From positions 1 to 52,804 of the forward strand of contig JANWZE010000026.1 of assembly GCA_025054955.1 (NCBI GenBank): a stretch of 52,804 nucleotides of DNA, read 5' to 3'. The position numbers were made by a program, and so were the translations under genes. Below the pieces are notes generated by a model, which was given only the letters and a program-made list of their open reading frames with translations, did not search any database and was not told the DNA's origin. Every line of letters starts with the position of its first letter. Position 1 is the stretch's first letter. The DNA comes from Blastocatellia bacterium (GTDB taxonomy: Bacteria > Acidobacteriota > Blastocatellia > HR10 > J050). Below are positions 25,663 through 34,501 of the stretch, piece after piece.

Positions 25663-26859
25663 ATGATGATTTCAAGAACATTTTTCACTCATCACTGGTT
25701 GAGAAGGTGTGTGGCGCTTGTCGTAACGCTGCTTGCTCAACTTTCATTACTTCATGCCAGCCCTGTGGGTGGGCAGATTCCCGTGGAAACAAACAATCTA
25801 CCGCAACAGCGCCCCGATGTCGCGTATGACACGCTGGCCAGCCGTTATCTTGTGGTCTATTCCGAGGGCGTCGGAGCTGGGCAGGAAATTTTCGCTAAGC
25901 TCTTTCGCGATAATGGGACGCTGTTAGCCGGACCGGTGAACATCAGTGCACATGCCGGTCAGCCTGATGATCAACCCGCCGTCGCTTTTAAGGCGGCGAC
26001 CAACGAGTATCTGGTTGTCTGGCGATATGGCGTTGCTGGTGGCAATGACATTTATGCGCGACGGGTTAATAGCAACGGCGTGCCGGTCGGCGCTCCGTTT
26101 CCCGTATCAAGTACGCCGGCGGATGAAGGGCAGCCGGATGTCGCCGCTGATCCGCTGAGCAATGGCCTGTTTCTGGTCGCTTGGCACGAAGTTCCCACCG
26201 CCAGCAATCGAGGTCAATTTCTTACCAATGCTGGGGCGTTAGTCGGTCCTTCATTTCAACTTTTTACCGTGACGCGGACGATGCCGCGACTGAGCTACGG
26301 GGACTCCGGCATAGCCAATTACTTTGTTGCTACGACGATTGACGCCAATACCCGCGTCTTAGCGCGTCGCGTCGCCAGTGGGCCGGCGCTGGGTCCGATC
26401 ATGGTGGTCAACGCGACGCCCGCCGTGATGTCTCCCGACCGTGACGCGCCGGTGGCCTTTCATCGGAGTGTGGGGCGATTCCTGATCGCCTACATTGCGC
26501 AAGGCGCTAATCAGATTCGAGGTCGGTTCCTTGATGTCGCGCCCAATCCGGTGTTGGCTGAGGTGCTGATCGTGCCAGTGGGTGGCGTTGTTCGCTCGTT
26601 GGATGTGGCGTCCGGGTTTGACACCAACTTGCAGCCGCGATTCATTGTGTCGTTCGATCGTTTAGGCGACATCTTCTGCGTGCCATTGAATGGCATCGCC
26701 GTCGTGGGACCACAGGAGCCGATTAACGTTGACGGCGTGGATAACGATTCGCAACCCGCCGTGACGTTCGGGCGAGCGCCGCTGGACTTCTTCACCGTAT
26801 GGCAACATGCCGGTCCGGCCTCGCCGGACATTCTCGGACAGCGGCATGAATTGCCGTAG
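25663..26859 (+). CDS. secreted beta-propeller-like repeat protein, unknown function
   Basis: The 398-residue protein has an N-terminal signal peptide (VALVVTLLAQLSLLHA) and then repeats of about 50 residues built around motifs such as PDVAYDTLASRYLVVYS, PAVAFKAATNEYLVVW and PDVAADPLSNGLFLVAW. These resemble propeller blades like those at the N-terminus of the giant protein at 18812. No catalytic residues are recognised. The start at 25663 is chosen because AAAGGAGAGG precedes it; an ATG at 25633 has no such site. It is a single-gene unit between a -24/-12 promoter and a long terminator hairpin, so it is probably expressed only when sigma-54 and an activator are engaged. Confidence 0.8.
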   Translation: MMISRTFFTHHWLRRCVALVVTLLAQLSLLHASPVGGQIPVETNNLPQQRPDVAYDTLASRYLVVYSEGVGAGQEIFAKLFRDNGTLLAGPVNISAHAGQPDDQPAVAFKAATNEYLVVWRYGVAGGNDIYARRVNSNGVPVGAPFPVSSTPADEGQPDVAADPLSNGLFLVAWHEVPTASNRGQFLTNAGALVGPSFQLFTVTRTMPRLSYGDSGIANYFVATTIDANTRVLARRVASGPALGPIMVVNATPAVMSPDRDAPVAFHRSVGRFLIAYIAQGANQIRGRFLDVAPNPVLAEVLIVPVGGVVRSLDVASGFDTNLQPRFIVSFDRLGDIFCVPLNGIAVVGPQEPINVDGVDNDSQPAVTFGRAPLDFFTVWQHAGPASPDILGQRHELP

Positions 26860-26877
26860 TTGAATAAAGCTTGACCC

Positions 26878-26960
26878 AAACCGCAGAGTTCGCCAACGGC
26901 GGCTGGATTCAACACCAGATGCGCCCTCCGTCCGTCGCCGTGGCGGTCTCTGCGGTTTTT
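26878..26960 (+). terminator. long hairpin terminator after the propeller-like protein
   Basis: AAACCGCAGAG at the left and CTCTGCGGTTTTT at the right pair, and the arms continue inward with few mismatches (CGCCAACGGCG against CGCCGTGGCG), giving about 22 paired positions around a central loop. The right arm ends in a run of five T residues, 100 bp after the stop codon. Confidence 0.65.
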
Positions 26961-27037
26961 GCTCGTGCTGCGTTGGACAGCGCCTCTTCATGCGCAAATC
27001 ATCGGTTCTGCGGTTCGATCTATCCATGGGCGATCGG

Positions 27038-27066
27038 TTGACTTGGTCATGCTTGACTCCTAGAAT
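27038..27066 (+). promoter_or_regulatory. sigma-70-type promoter of the metallo-hydrolase gene
   Basis: TTGACT (27038-27043), a 17-base spacer and TAGAAT (27061-27066). The predicted start of transcription is near 27073, giving a 40-base leader with AAGGAGG before the ATG at 27113. It also argues against the longer reading frame beginning at 26990. Confidence 0.65.
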
Positions 27067-27112
27067 GTGCCCCGCCATGCAAACAGGCAACACCTCAAGC
27101 AAGGAGGCCTCA

Positions 27113-28000
27113 ATGAGTGCAAAGTGGTTGATGGTTCTTTGTTGTCTTGCCGTAGCCGTCAAGCCGACGCTCGCGCAACAGGATTTCTCCAACGTGCAAA
27201 TGAAAACGACGCCGGTCTCCGGCCACGTTTACATGCTTGAAGGCGCCGGCGGTAACATTGGTGTCTCTGCTGGCCCTGATGGCATATTGATCGTGGATGA
27301 TCAATTTGCCCCATTGGCCGAAAAAATCCGCGCGGCGCTCAAAGCGATCAATCCCGGCAAATTGAAGTTTGTGTTAAATACTCATTGGCATGGAGACCAT
27401 ACAGGCAGCAATCGGATCTTCGGCGCCGAAGCCACTATCATCGCTCATGAGAATGTGCGAAAGCGGTTGATGACAGACCAGCATCTACTGGGACGACATG
27501 TGCCGGCTGAACCGAAAGAGGCTTGGCCGGTGATTACGTTCGATGAGTCGCTCACTATCCACTTCAATGATGACGAGATTCGGATGATTCACTTTCCGCA
27601 TGGGCATACCGATGGTGATAGCATCATCTTCTTCACCAAGGCCAACGTGGTGCACATGGGTGATGACTTTTTCGCCGGCCGATTTCCGTTTGTGGATTTG
27701 AATAGCGGAGGCAGCGTTGACGGCCTTATCAAGAACGTCGAAACGCTGATTCGACAGCTCTCGCCGGATGTCAAGATCATCCCGGGTCACGGGCCGCTAT
27801 CCACGCTCGATGATTTACGGGCTTATCATCGGATGTTAGTTGAGACGACCAGTCTGATTCGCCTGCGCATCGCAGCCGGCAAAACGCTCGAACAGATTAA
27901 AGCCGAAGGATTGCCTGATCAGTGGAAGTCGTGGGGCTCCGGCTTCATCTCAACGGAGCGTTGGATCGAAATTGTCTACAACAGCCTGACGAAGAAATGA
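27113..28000 (+). CDS. exported metallo-beta-lactamase-fold hydrolase
   Basis: The 295-residue product has a signal peptide (MSAKWLMVLCCLAVAVKPTL...) and an MBL fold. Metal ligands are visible in HWHGDH (91-96), HGHTDGDS (His163/His165) and PGHG (224-227), with GDD in VHMGDDFF between them. This is the exported SoxH/quinoprotein-relay-like or class-B-like MBL type; the substrate cannot be inferred and beta-lactamase activity should not be assumed. AAGGAGG lies five bases before the chosen ATG at 27113. It lies 66 bp upstream of the kinase gene but that gene has its own promoter overlapping the intergenic space. Confidence 0.88.
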   Translation: MSAKWLMVLCCLAVAVKPTLAQQDFSNVQMKTTPVSGHVYMLEGAGGNIGVSAGPDGILIVDDQFAPLAEKIRAALKAINPGKLKFVLNTHWHGDHTGSNRIFGAEATIIAHENVRKRLMTDQHLLGRHVPAEPKEAWPVITFDESLTIHFNDDEIRMIHFPHGHTDGDSIIFFTKANVVHMGDDFFAGRFPFVDLNSGGSVDGLIKNVETLIRQLSPDVKIIPGHGPLSTLDDLRAYHRMLVETTSLIRLRIAAGKTLEQIKAEGLPDQWKSWGSGFISTERWIEIVYNSLTKK

Positions 28001-28017
28001 ATCGTTCTGGGTGCTGG

Positions 28018-28046
28018 TTGCATGGTCATGGTGCGTTTCCTATAAT
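28018..28046 (+). promoter_or_regulatory. sigma-70-type promoter of the kinase/TPR gene
   Basis: TTGCAT (28018-28023), 17 bases, then a perfect TATAAT (28041-28046). Transcription should begin near 28053, downstream of the ATG at 28049, so translation must start at the next in-frame ATG, 28067. Confidence 0.7.
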
Positions 28047-28066
28047 CCATGACGAGAGTGGCTGAT

Positions 28067-30535
28067 ATGGACAAGCAGATCCTCCACTACCGAATTTTGT
28101 CGCAGCTCGGCGAAGGCGGTGGCGGGACCGTTTATAAAGCTGAAGATACAAAACTGAAGCGCACGGTCGTGATCAAGGTGCTGGCTCGTGATCTGGCTCT
28201 TGATCCAACGGGCCGCCAGCGATTTTTGCGAGAAGCGCGATTAGCCTCAGCGCTGGATCATCCCAATATCTGCACCATCTACGAAATTAACGAGATTGAG
28301 GGGACATTCTTCATCGTCATGCAATTTGTCGAAGGCAAGACGCTGAAGGAGATTCTGGCCAAAGGCCCACTGGATCTGAAAAGCGCGTTGGCCATTGCTA
28401 TTCAACTGGCCGATGCGCTGACAGCGGCTCATGAACGCGGGATTGTTCACCGTGACATGAAATCAGCCAATATCATCATCACCCCGGAAGGCCAGTGTAA
28501 AATTCTCGATTTCGGACTCGCCAAGCAGTATGGCGAAGGGGCTACCGGCGATGAATTGACGATGCAAGGCGCATTGTTGGGCACGCCGTCGTTCATGTCG
28601 CCAGAGCAAGCTCGCGGCGAGCGCGTTGATTTTCGCTCGGATATTTTCTCGTTGGGCATCATCATGTACGAGATGATGACGGGGGAGCGTCCGTTCAAAG
28701 GGCGGTCGCGCGTCGAAATTCTCCAATCGGTGATCGCTCACGATCCGCCGCCGATGAGCCAGTTCAATCGGCAAATCTCGCCTGAGCTCGAACAAATTGT
28801 CCGCCGCGCCTTGGCCAAGGATCGTCAGGACCGCTATGCGCGCACGCGCGACTTGCTCAACGCTTTGAAGCAGGTGGCGCGCGAGCAATTTGGCGAAACC
28901 GGCATGATTCCCGGCGAGATGTCGGCTCATATCAGCTCACCTCAACATCTGGAGCGCCCGTGGTTCGGCAAGGGCCTGTTCAACAAATTGTTTGGCAAAT
29001 CACGCCGCTCGCCCGGTTCGGTTGAGACCGTCTCGGCCGGCACGCCGGCGGAGCGAACCGTCACACCCTCGGAGCCATCCATTAGCTCCTGGACAACCAA
29101 GGAGCGCAAGACGCTGGCCATTCTGCCGTTCAAAAATCTTGGCGCTGATCCGGCTAGCGATTTCTATGGATTCTCACTGGCCGATAGTGTCATCACCGAG
29201 TTGGCAAAAGTACAATCGTTGGTGGTAACACCGTCCAGTTACATTGCCCGTTATCAACATCGTGACATTGACCCGCGCGAGGCTGGTCGCGAGCTGTCGG
29301 TGGATGCCGTGTTAGTTGGTAGTTTTCTATCGGCAGGGACGCGATTTCGTGTCACGCCGCAACTGGTTGACATCGTGACCGGAGAGATTTTGTGGACGGA
29401 TAAAATTGATGTAGATCATGCGGACATCATCACGTTGCAAGATGCTATTGCCGGCAAGATTGTCACCGGTTTGAAGGTGAAGCTCAGTCAGGCCGAGCAG
29501 GAGCAGATGAATCGCCCGACAACCACCAGCCCGGAGGCCTACGAGGCTATGTTGCGTGGCAAGCACCTGCAGATCAAGGCAATTTATCAAACCTACAGCA
29601 AAGATGATCTGGATGGAGCCGTCCAGATGTTCAAAGAAGCGATTGCCCTGGACCCACAGTTTGCTCAGGCTTACGCCGGTTTGGGACGATGTTATGCCAA
29701 TTATGTCATTCGCAGTTTGGGCGGTGTGCAGTATTATGAGCTGGCTGAAAGCGTTCTTCAAAAGGCATTAGAATTGGACGATGGGTTAATTGATGCGCGC
29801 ATTCATCTGGTCTATATCTACCTCTTCAAGGGGCAGAAAGAAAAAGCGAGACAGGAAGTGAGCGAATTGCTTCAACGCGCTCCGAACGATGCCACTGTGC
29901 ATGCCGTAGCTGCCAATCTGTATCGCTGGGATGGACTTTACGAGGCCGCCTTACAACAATACAACATCCGCATTAGTTTGTTTCCTGTGGCGGCGCCGGA
30001 AGGGTATTCCGGTCGGGCGCGCATCTTCACTTATCAGGGACGCTACGAGCGCGCTTTGGAAGAATTCAACAAGGGGCTGGCCATCGAACCTCATCACGCT
30101 GGACTGAAAGCGTTCATGGCTGAAACGCTGTTTTATATGGGTCGCATAGATGAGGCGATGGAGATGCTGAACGAATCGCTGGCCGCTAATCCCAATGTGC
30201 AATATTCCCGCATCTTCCTTGCCATGTGCTACGCCAAAAAAGGCGAGCCTGAGAAAGCGCGTGAGATGATTGATGAGAAGGTGGAAACCTTTGCCCGAGC
30301 CGATGGCGACGGCGCCTTTTGGCTTGGCTCCATCTTTGCTTTGTTGGGACAGACCGATGAGGCCATCCAATGGTTGACGCTGGCGACCCGCATCGGTTAC
30401 GAGAATTTCCCCTGGTTTGAGCGAAATCCTAACCTCGATCCGATACGTCAGGAACCGCGCTTCATCGAGTTAATGGATCACTTGCGAGCTCGCTGGGAAC
30501 AACTGGCGCAAGAGACCGAGCGATCAAGCCGTTGA
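28067..30535 (+). CDS. Ser/Thr protein kinase with FlgO/TolB-like domain and TPR repeats
   Basis: This 822-residue, apparently cytoplasmic protein starts with a Hanks-type kinase domain (about 8-270): GEGGGG (15-20), Lys37 in VVIK, HRD (128-130) and DFG (148-150). After a basic, Ser/Pro-rich linker comes a FlgO/TolB-N-like domain (about 348-480) starting TLAILPFKNLG, known from kinases and adenylate cyclases of Acidobacteria and others. TPR-like repeats fill about 490-815. No transmembrane segment is seen. The start at 28067 is favoured by the TATAAT placement and by kinase alignments, which begin near HYRIL. It ends convergently with the ispA cluster. Its substrates are unknown. Confidence 0.9.
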   Translation: MDKQILHYRILSQLGEGGGGTVYKAEDTKLKRTVVIKVLARDLALDPTGRQRFLREARLASALDHPNICTIYEINEIEGTFFIVMQFVEGKTLKEILAKGPLDLKSALAIAIQLADALTAAHERGIVHRDMKSANIIITPEGQCKILDFGLAKQYGEGATGDELTMQGALLGTPSFMSPEQARGERVDFRSDIFSLGIIMYEMMTGERPFKGRSRVEILQSVIAHDPPPMSQFNRQISPELEQIVRRALAKDRQDRYARTRDLLNALKQVAREQFGETGMIPGEMSAHISSPQHLERPWFGKGLFNKLFGKSRRSPGSVETVSAGTPAERTVTPSEPSISSWTTKERKTLAILPFKNLGADPASDFYGFSLADSVITELAKVQSLVVTPSSYIARYQHRDIDPREAGRELSVDAVLVGSFLSAGTRFRVTPQLVDIVTGEILWTDKIDVDHADIITLQDAIAGKIVTGLKVKLSQAEQEQMNRPTTTSPEAYEAMLRGKHLQIKAIYQTYSKDDLDGAVQMFKEAIALDPQFAQAYAGLGRCYANYVIRSLGGVQYYELAESVLQKALELDDGLIDARIHLVYIYLFKGQKEKARQEVSELLQRAPNDATVHAVAANLYRWDGLYEAALQQYNIRISLFPVAAPEGYSGRARIFTYQGRYERALEEFNKGLAIEPHHAGLKAFMAETLFYMGRIDEAMEMLNESLAANPNVQYSRIFLAMCYAKKGEPEKAREMIDEKVETFARADGDGAFWLGSIFALLGQTDEAIQWLTLATRIGYENFPWFERNPNLDPIRQEPRFIELMDHLRARWEQLAQETERSSR

Positions 30536-30614
30536 CTGACCCTCGCCGTCCACACAACGTATACGCGCGGCGCCCACTGGCGCACAGGATCGAGCGATCA
30601 AGCTGTTGACCGAC
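30519..30614. repeat. pair of 24-base direct repeats around the kinase stop codon
   Basis: GAGCGATCAAGCCGTTGACT (30519 on) recurs as GAGCGATCAAGCTGTTGACC (30591 on), 72 bp apart; over 24 bases there are two differences. The first copy encodes the last residues of the kinase, so this looks like a small tandem duplication of the gene's 3' end. Confidence 0.6.
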
Positions 30615-30657
30615 CAATCTACTGTTGTTCGATGTCAGCCTGTCACAGCATCGGCGG

Positions 30658-31551
30658 TCATGAGATTCGTTCGATGATGTAACGCGCCAGTTGCTCAAGT
30701 CGAGTGACATCACGATGCAGGTAGGTAATTTCGGCCACGGCTCCATCCACGAGTTGATGTGCAAGCTGACGCGACTGCTGGAGGCCGTAGAATGCCGGGT
30801 AGGTCGCTTTGCCGACCTTCATGTCCTTGCCCGGCGTTTTTCCCAGTTGGGCGCGCGTAGCGGTCAGGTCGAGGATGTCATCCACGATTTGAAAAGCCAG
30901 TCCAATGGCTTCTGCATAAGCGGTGAGCCGCTGAAGCTCCAGCTCATTGGCATCGCCCAGTAGGCCGCCAGCGCGGACGGATACTTTGATTAAGGCGCCT
31001 GTTTTGGCTCGGTGCAGGCGTTCCAACGCGGTCGCATCAATCGGCGAGCCTTCAGCCAACATATCCATGACTTGTCCTGCGATCATCCCTTGTTCGGTGC
31101 CGGCAGCCATCGCGATCTCGGCTATCAATTGACTCTGTCGTTGAAGAAACAATGGGTCACTCGATGCCTGAGCCAGCGTTTGAAACGCTCGTGTTAGCAA
31201 TGCATCACCGGCTAAGATGGCAATCGCTTCGCCGAACACTTTATGGCAGGTTGGTTGCCCACGTCGCATCTCGTCATTATCCATAGCAGGCAGATCATCA
31301 TGGATGAGCGAGTAGGTGTGAATCATCTCAAGCGCGCAACAGACAGGCTTGAGCCAATCTTCCGGCGCGTTGAAGACTTCGCCGGCCGCGAGCGCCAGAA
31401 TAGGACGTAGTCGTTTTCCGCCGGCAAAGATGCTATACCGCATGGCTCGATGTATTTCGCCAGGCGGCGTATCTTCGGGCGGTAGATAACCGTCGAGCCA
31501 GGCATCAACCTGTTCACGCCTGACTCGCATGTACTCGTCGAAGTTAGCCAT
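30658..31551 (-). CDS. ispA: polyprenyl (farnesyl-type) diphosphate synthase
   Basis: The 297-residue enzyme condenses isopentenyl diphosphate with allylic diphosphates. The first aspartate-rich motif is DDLPAMD (85-91) and the second DDILD (224-228). GGKRLRP (44-50) supplies the diphosphate-binding Lys/Arg. Length and the DDxxxxD first motif fit bacterial short-chain (farnesyl/geranylgeranyl) synthases, but chain length cannot be fixed from sequence. Its start overlaps the end of xseB by 8 bp, the widespread xseA-xseB-ispA arrangement. It would feed menaquinone and undecaprenol synthesis, in line with mqnC elsewhere in the window. Confidence 0.92.
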   Translation of the reverse strand: MANFDEYMRVRREQVDAWLDGYLPPEDTPPGEIHRAMRYSIFAGGKRLRPILALAAGEVFNAPEDWLKPVCCALEMIHTYSLIHDDLPAMDNDEMRRGQPTCHKVFGEAIAILAGDALLTRAFQTLAQASSDPLFLQRQSQLIAEIAMAAGTEQGMIAGQVMDMLAEGSPIDATALERLHRAKTGALIKVSVRAGGLLGDANELELQRLTAYAEAIGLAFQIVDDILDLTATRAQLGKTPGKDMKVGKATYPAFYGLQQSRQLAHQLVDGAVAEITYLHRDVTRLEQLARYIIERIS

Positions 31552-31795
31552 CCTTCAAGTCAGCGTCGAACGGCACGGTGGTCGTTTGTCCGTTTTGCGT
31601 TTGCACGAGCATCTCGATTTTGCGCTCGGCTTCGTCCAGTCGTTGTTGACAGATTCGCGTCAACCCAATGCCTCGTTCAAATAATTCAAGGGATTTCTCC
31701 AGCGGGAGATCACCCCGTTCAAGTTGTTCAACGATATTTTCCAGTTCTTTCAGAGCTGACTCGAATGTCGGCTCCCGTGTTGCTTTTGTCATCAT
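31544..31795 (-). CDS. xseB: exodeoxyribonuclease VII small subunit
   Basis: The 83-residue protein has the family signature FESALKELENIVEQLERGDLPLEKSLELFERG and ends the usual helical hairpin with RICQQRLDEAERKIEML. XseB binds the large subunit to form exonuclease VII, which degrades single-stranded DNA. GAGG lies six bases before the ATG at 31795. The gene overlaps the xseA 3' end by 68 bp in another frame, longer than the usual few bases, and overlaps ispA by 8 bp, so translation is probably coupled. Confidence 0.9.
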   Translation of the reverse strand: MMTKATREPTFESALKELENIVEQLERGDLPLEKSLELFERGIGLTRICQQRLDEAERKIEMLVQTQNGQTTTVPFDADLKDG

Positions 31796-33152
31796 CTATG
31801 ACCTCTTGTGTGATGCAGGTGAGTTGTCCTTCTGCTAACCGGATCAATAATGGATCGCCGACAACAACCTCTGCCGCGCGGCGCACAATCTGGTGAGTGG
31901 GTCCCCACACGATGGCGTAACCGCGTTGTAACACCTGAAGCGGACTGAGGGCATCCAGTTTGGAGCAAACCACCTCAAAATGTCTATGACAGATGTCCAG
32001 TCGCTGGCGCAATCCGTGGAGCAGCTTTTGTTGTGCAAGATTGATGTGCCCGCGTTGTCGGGCGATGCGCTCACGCAGCCGCACGCTGGCTACCTGCCGC
32101 GACAATCGCTCAAATTGCTCCCGCCGGGCCTTAATCAAGGTTGTCAGACTGACGTAGAGCCGATGAGCGAGCTCATCAACACGCTGAATGTATTGCTGCA
32201 AGGCTCCTGCGGTCTGATTGAAGCCACGACGGGCTTGTAATTGTGCAAGGCGATGTCGCCATGTCGTCAATTGAAAGCTCATTGCTTTATGCAAGCGGCG
32301 CGAGTAAGCAGCTACTGCATCGAGTAACTCATCCCGTCGTGCTGCCACCATTTCAGCCGCGGCTGACGGCGTCGGCGCGCGGACGTCAGCGACGAAATCG
32401 GCAATGGTAAAATCTGTTTCGTGTCCCACTGCTGAAATGACTGGCAATCGGGAATGAAAAATGGCTCGAGCGACCACTTCTTCGTTGAACGCCCATAGGT
32501 CTTCCATCGAGCCGCCGCCACGTCCGACAATCAGCACGTCTACATCGTCTCGTTGATTCATCACCTTGATAGCGTGAGCAATTTGTTGGGCTGCGCCTTG
32601 ACCTTGCACGGCGACCGGATACAACAACACGCTGACGCCTTTGTTACGTCTGGTCAAGACGCGCAGCATGTCACGAATGACAGCGCCTGTCGGTGAGGTG
32701 ATCACGCCGACACGCCGCGGCAGCAAGGGAAGCGGCCGCTTGCGAGCTTGATCAAACAGTCCCTCTTGTTGCAATCGCGCTTTGAGTTGCTCAAACGCCA
32801 TCTGCAATGAGCCGATGCCAACCGGCTCCATGTGCTCGACGACCAGTTGATAGTCGCCTCGTTGCTCGTAGACGGTGACGCGCCCACGCGCAAACACTTC
32901 AACGCCATCAGCCGGCGTAAATTTGATCAGCCGGTTGAACATTTTGAATGAAGCGCAACGCAACTGAGCCGTGGCGTCTTTGAGTGTGAAATACCAATGA
33001 CCTGAACTGTGCGCCTTGAAATTCGAAATCTCGCCGCGCACCCACACATCGCGAAACTTGCCTTCCAGCAACGTCTTGATCTGTTGCGTCAATTGGGTGA
33101 CGGTCAGGGTCAGTCGCTCGTTGCTCAGGTGTGCCAGAAGGGGTTCTGCCAT
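31728..33152 (-). CDS. xseA: exodeoxyribonuclease VII large subunit
   Basis: The 474-residue protein has an N-terminal OB-fold (VRGEISNFKAHSSGHWYFTL), the catalytic core with GVITSPTGAVIRDML, DVLIVGRGGGSMEDLWAFN and AVGHETDFTIADFVADVRAPTP, and a long helical C-terminal part. The start at 33152 (MAEPLL) agrees with family length. There is no ribosome binding site, and the promoter at 33162-33190 would place the transcript start only about three bases upstream, so the mRNA may be leaderless. A 14-residue longer in-frame start at 33194 lies upstream of the predicted transcript start. Confidence 0.92.
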   Translation of the reverse strand: MAEPLLAHLSNERLTLTVTQLTQQIKTLLEGKFRDVWVRGEISNFKAHSSGHWYFTLKDATAQLRCASFKMFNRLIKFTPADGVEVFARGRVTVYEQRGDYQLVVEHMEPVGIGSLQMAFEQLKARLQQEGLFDQARKRPLPLLPRRVGVITSPTGAVIRDMLRVLTRRNKGVSVLLYPVAVQGQGAAQQIAHAIKVMNQRDDVDVLIVGRGGGSMEDLWAFNEEVVARAIFHSRLPVISAVGHETDFTIADFVADVRAPTPSAAAEMVAARRDELLDAVAAYSRRLHKAMSFQLTTWRHRLAQLQARRGFNQTAGALQQYIQRVDELAHRLYVSLTTLIKARREQFERLSRQVASVRLRERIARQRGHINLAQQKLLHGLRQRLDICHRHFEVVCSKLDALSPLQVLQRGYAIVWGPTHQIVRRAAEVVVGDPLLIRLAEGQLTCITQEVIDDDKSNTGADIRVSSERTGKYR

Positions 33153-33161
33153 GAGGCAGCA

Positions 33162-33190
33162 ATGGTAACGTTGGCGCTCAGTTGTGTCAA
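33162..33190 (-). promoter_or_regulatory. sigma-70-type promoter of xseA-xseB-ispA
   Basis: On the minus strand TTGACA (33190-33185), a 17-base spacer and TACCAT (33167-33162). The predicted start near 33155 nearly coincides with the xseA start codon at 33152. Confidence 0.55.
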
Positions 33191-33562
33191 TCAACGCATC
33201 GGCTGGCCTGTGTGACGTTGGTTCGTGCTCGCCGCCTCATGGTTGAAAGTCAGCGTGGCCGTGATCCGTGTCACATTGCTGCCCCTGCAACCAATCGGGG
33301 TCAGTTCTACGAAGGGCTTTATCGGGAACAACGCAGTACTGAACCCCGCTTGATTGCAAGATGGCAGTATTATGCCTACTGGAGTCGTGTTGGACAAGGG
33401 AATTTTATCATTCTTGTGATTCTGGTTGGCTCACGGTGTGGCGAGCCGTTGCATTTCCTGTCAACCTCCGCCACAATTAGCACGGTCGTATGACGAAAAT
33501 CGTTGTGGGTGTATTGTTGAGCAACATAAACCGCATGGCGGCAACCCAGCTTGTGACAGCGT
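33191..33562. other. intergenic stretch between divergent xseA and rsgA
   Basis: Short open frames here lack ribosome binding sites and recognisable protein features. A small inverted repeat GGCTC/GAGCC lies at 33428-33447. I found no convincing promoter for rsgA, and no other structure. Confidence 0.4.
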
Positions 33563-34501
33563 ATGAGTGATAGGTTTGCAGGGATTGTCTTGAAAGCGAT
33601 CCGCGGGCACTACTGGGTTGAGGCTGACGACACAGTTTTCCGCTGCGTTGCTCGTGATGTCCTGGTTAAATCGGTCAAATCGTCCACGGCGATCACCGTT
33701 GGCGATCACGTTCTCTTTGACGTGCAGGACTGGCAGCATAAGCAAGGCGTCATCGTGCAAGTATTGCCGCGACGAACCAAATTGTCTCGCAAACAACAGG
33801 CTGATGGGTATGATGCCGCTGCTCAAGAGGACGTCGTGGCAGCCAACATTGATCAGGTTGTCATTGTAGCCTCTGCTCACAATCCGCCCTTGCGTCCTGG
33901 ATTGATTGATCGCTATCTGGTAGCTTCGCTCAAGGGAGGGTTATCGCCGATCATTTGTATCAACAAAATTGACCTGGCCGTGCTGGCTGAAGTGCAACCT
34001 ATTGCCGAGCTGTATGAGCGCCTCAATTATCCTGTGTTGATGACCTGCGCCAAGTCGGGACAAGGCGTGGACGAGCTGCGACGCCATCTGTCAGGCCGCG
34101 CGTCTGTGTTTGCTGGTCATTCCGGCGTTGGAAAGACGACGTTGCTGAAGCAATTGTGTCCGGGCATTGAAGTCAAGACTCAGGAAGTGAGCAGCAAAAC
34201 AGGGCGGGGCAAACATACAACGACCAGCGCTGAATTGGTCCGTTTGCCCAGTGGCGGCTACGTGATTGATACGCCAGGCATCCGTCAGTTCAGTCTTTGG
34301 GACCTGACGCCCGAAGACGTGGCCTGCTATTTCGTGGAGATAGCTGAGCAGAGTCGCGCCTGCCGTTTTCGTGATTGCTCGCACACAGTCGAGCCAGCGT
34401 GCGCTGTCCGGCAAGCCCTCCAAGAAGGTTTGATTCACCCGTTGCGCTACGAGAGCTATCTGAAGTTGCTGCAGGAGTGCAAGTATGAAAAATCCTATTA
34501 A
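33563..34501 (+). CDS. rsgA: ribosome small subunit-dependent GTPase A
   Basis: The 312-residue circularly permuted GTPase helps late 30S subunit maturation. It has an N-terminal OB-fold (about 5-70), INKIDL (G4) before the P-loop, GHSGVGKTT (185-193, G1), and a switch region ending DTPGIRQF (G3), which is the permuted order typical of RsgA. The C-terminal zinc site is C-x4-C-x-H-x5-C (CRFRDCSHTVEPAC). No clear ribosome binding site precedes the ATG. Its end overlaps the phosphoesterase gene by 17 bp. Confidence 0.94.
   Translation: MSDRFAGIVLKAIRGHYWVEADDTVFRCVARDVLVKSVKSSTAITVGDHVLFDVQDWQHKQGVIVQVLPRRTKLSRKQQADGYDAAAQEDVVAANIDQVVIVASAHNPPLRPGLIDRYLVASLKGGLSPIICINKIDLAVLAEVQPIAELYERLNYPVLMTCAKSGQGVDELRRHLSGRASVFAGHSGVGKTTLLKQLCPGIEVKTQEVSSKTGRGKHTTTSAELVRLPSGGYVIDTPGIRQFSLWDLTPEDVACYFVEIAEQSRACRFRDCSHTVEPACAVRQALQEGLIHPLRYESYLKLLQECKYEKSY

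Noticed and set aside
33182-33493. 103-residue plus-strand frame between xseA and rsgA
   Set aside because: No ribosome site, no recognisable domain, and it overlaps the xseA promoter on the other strand.
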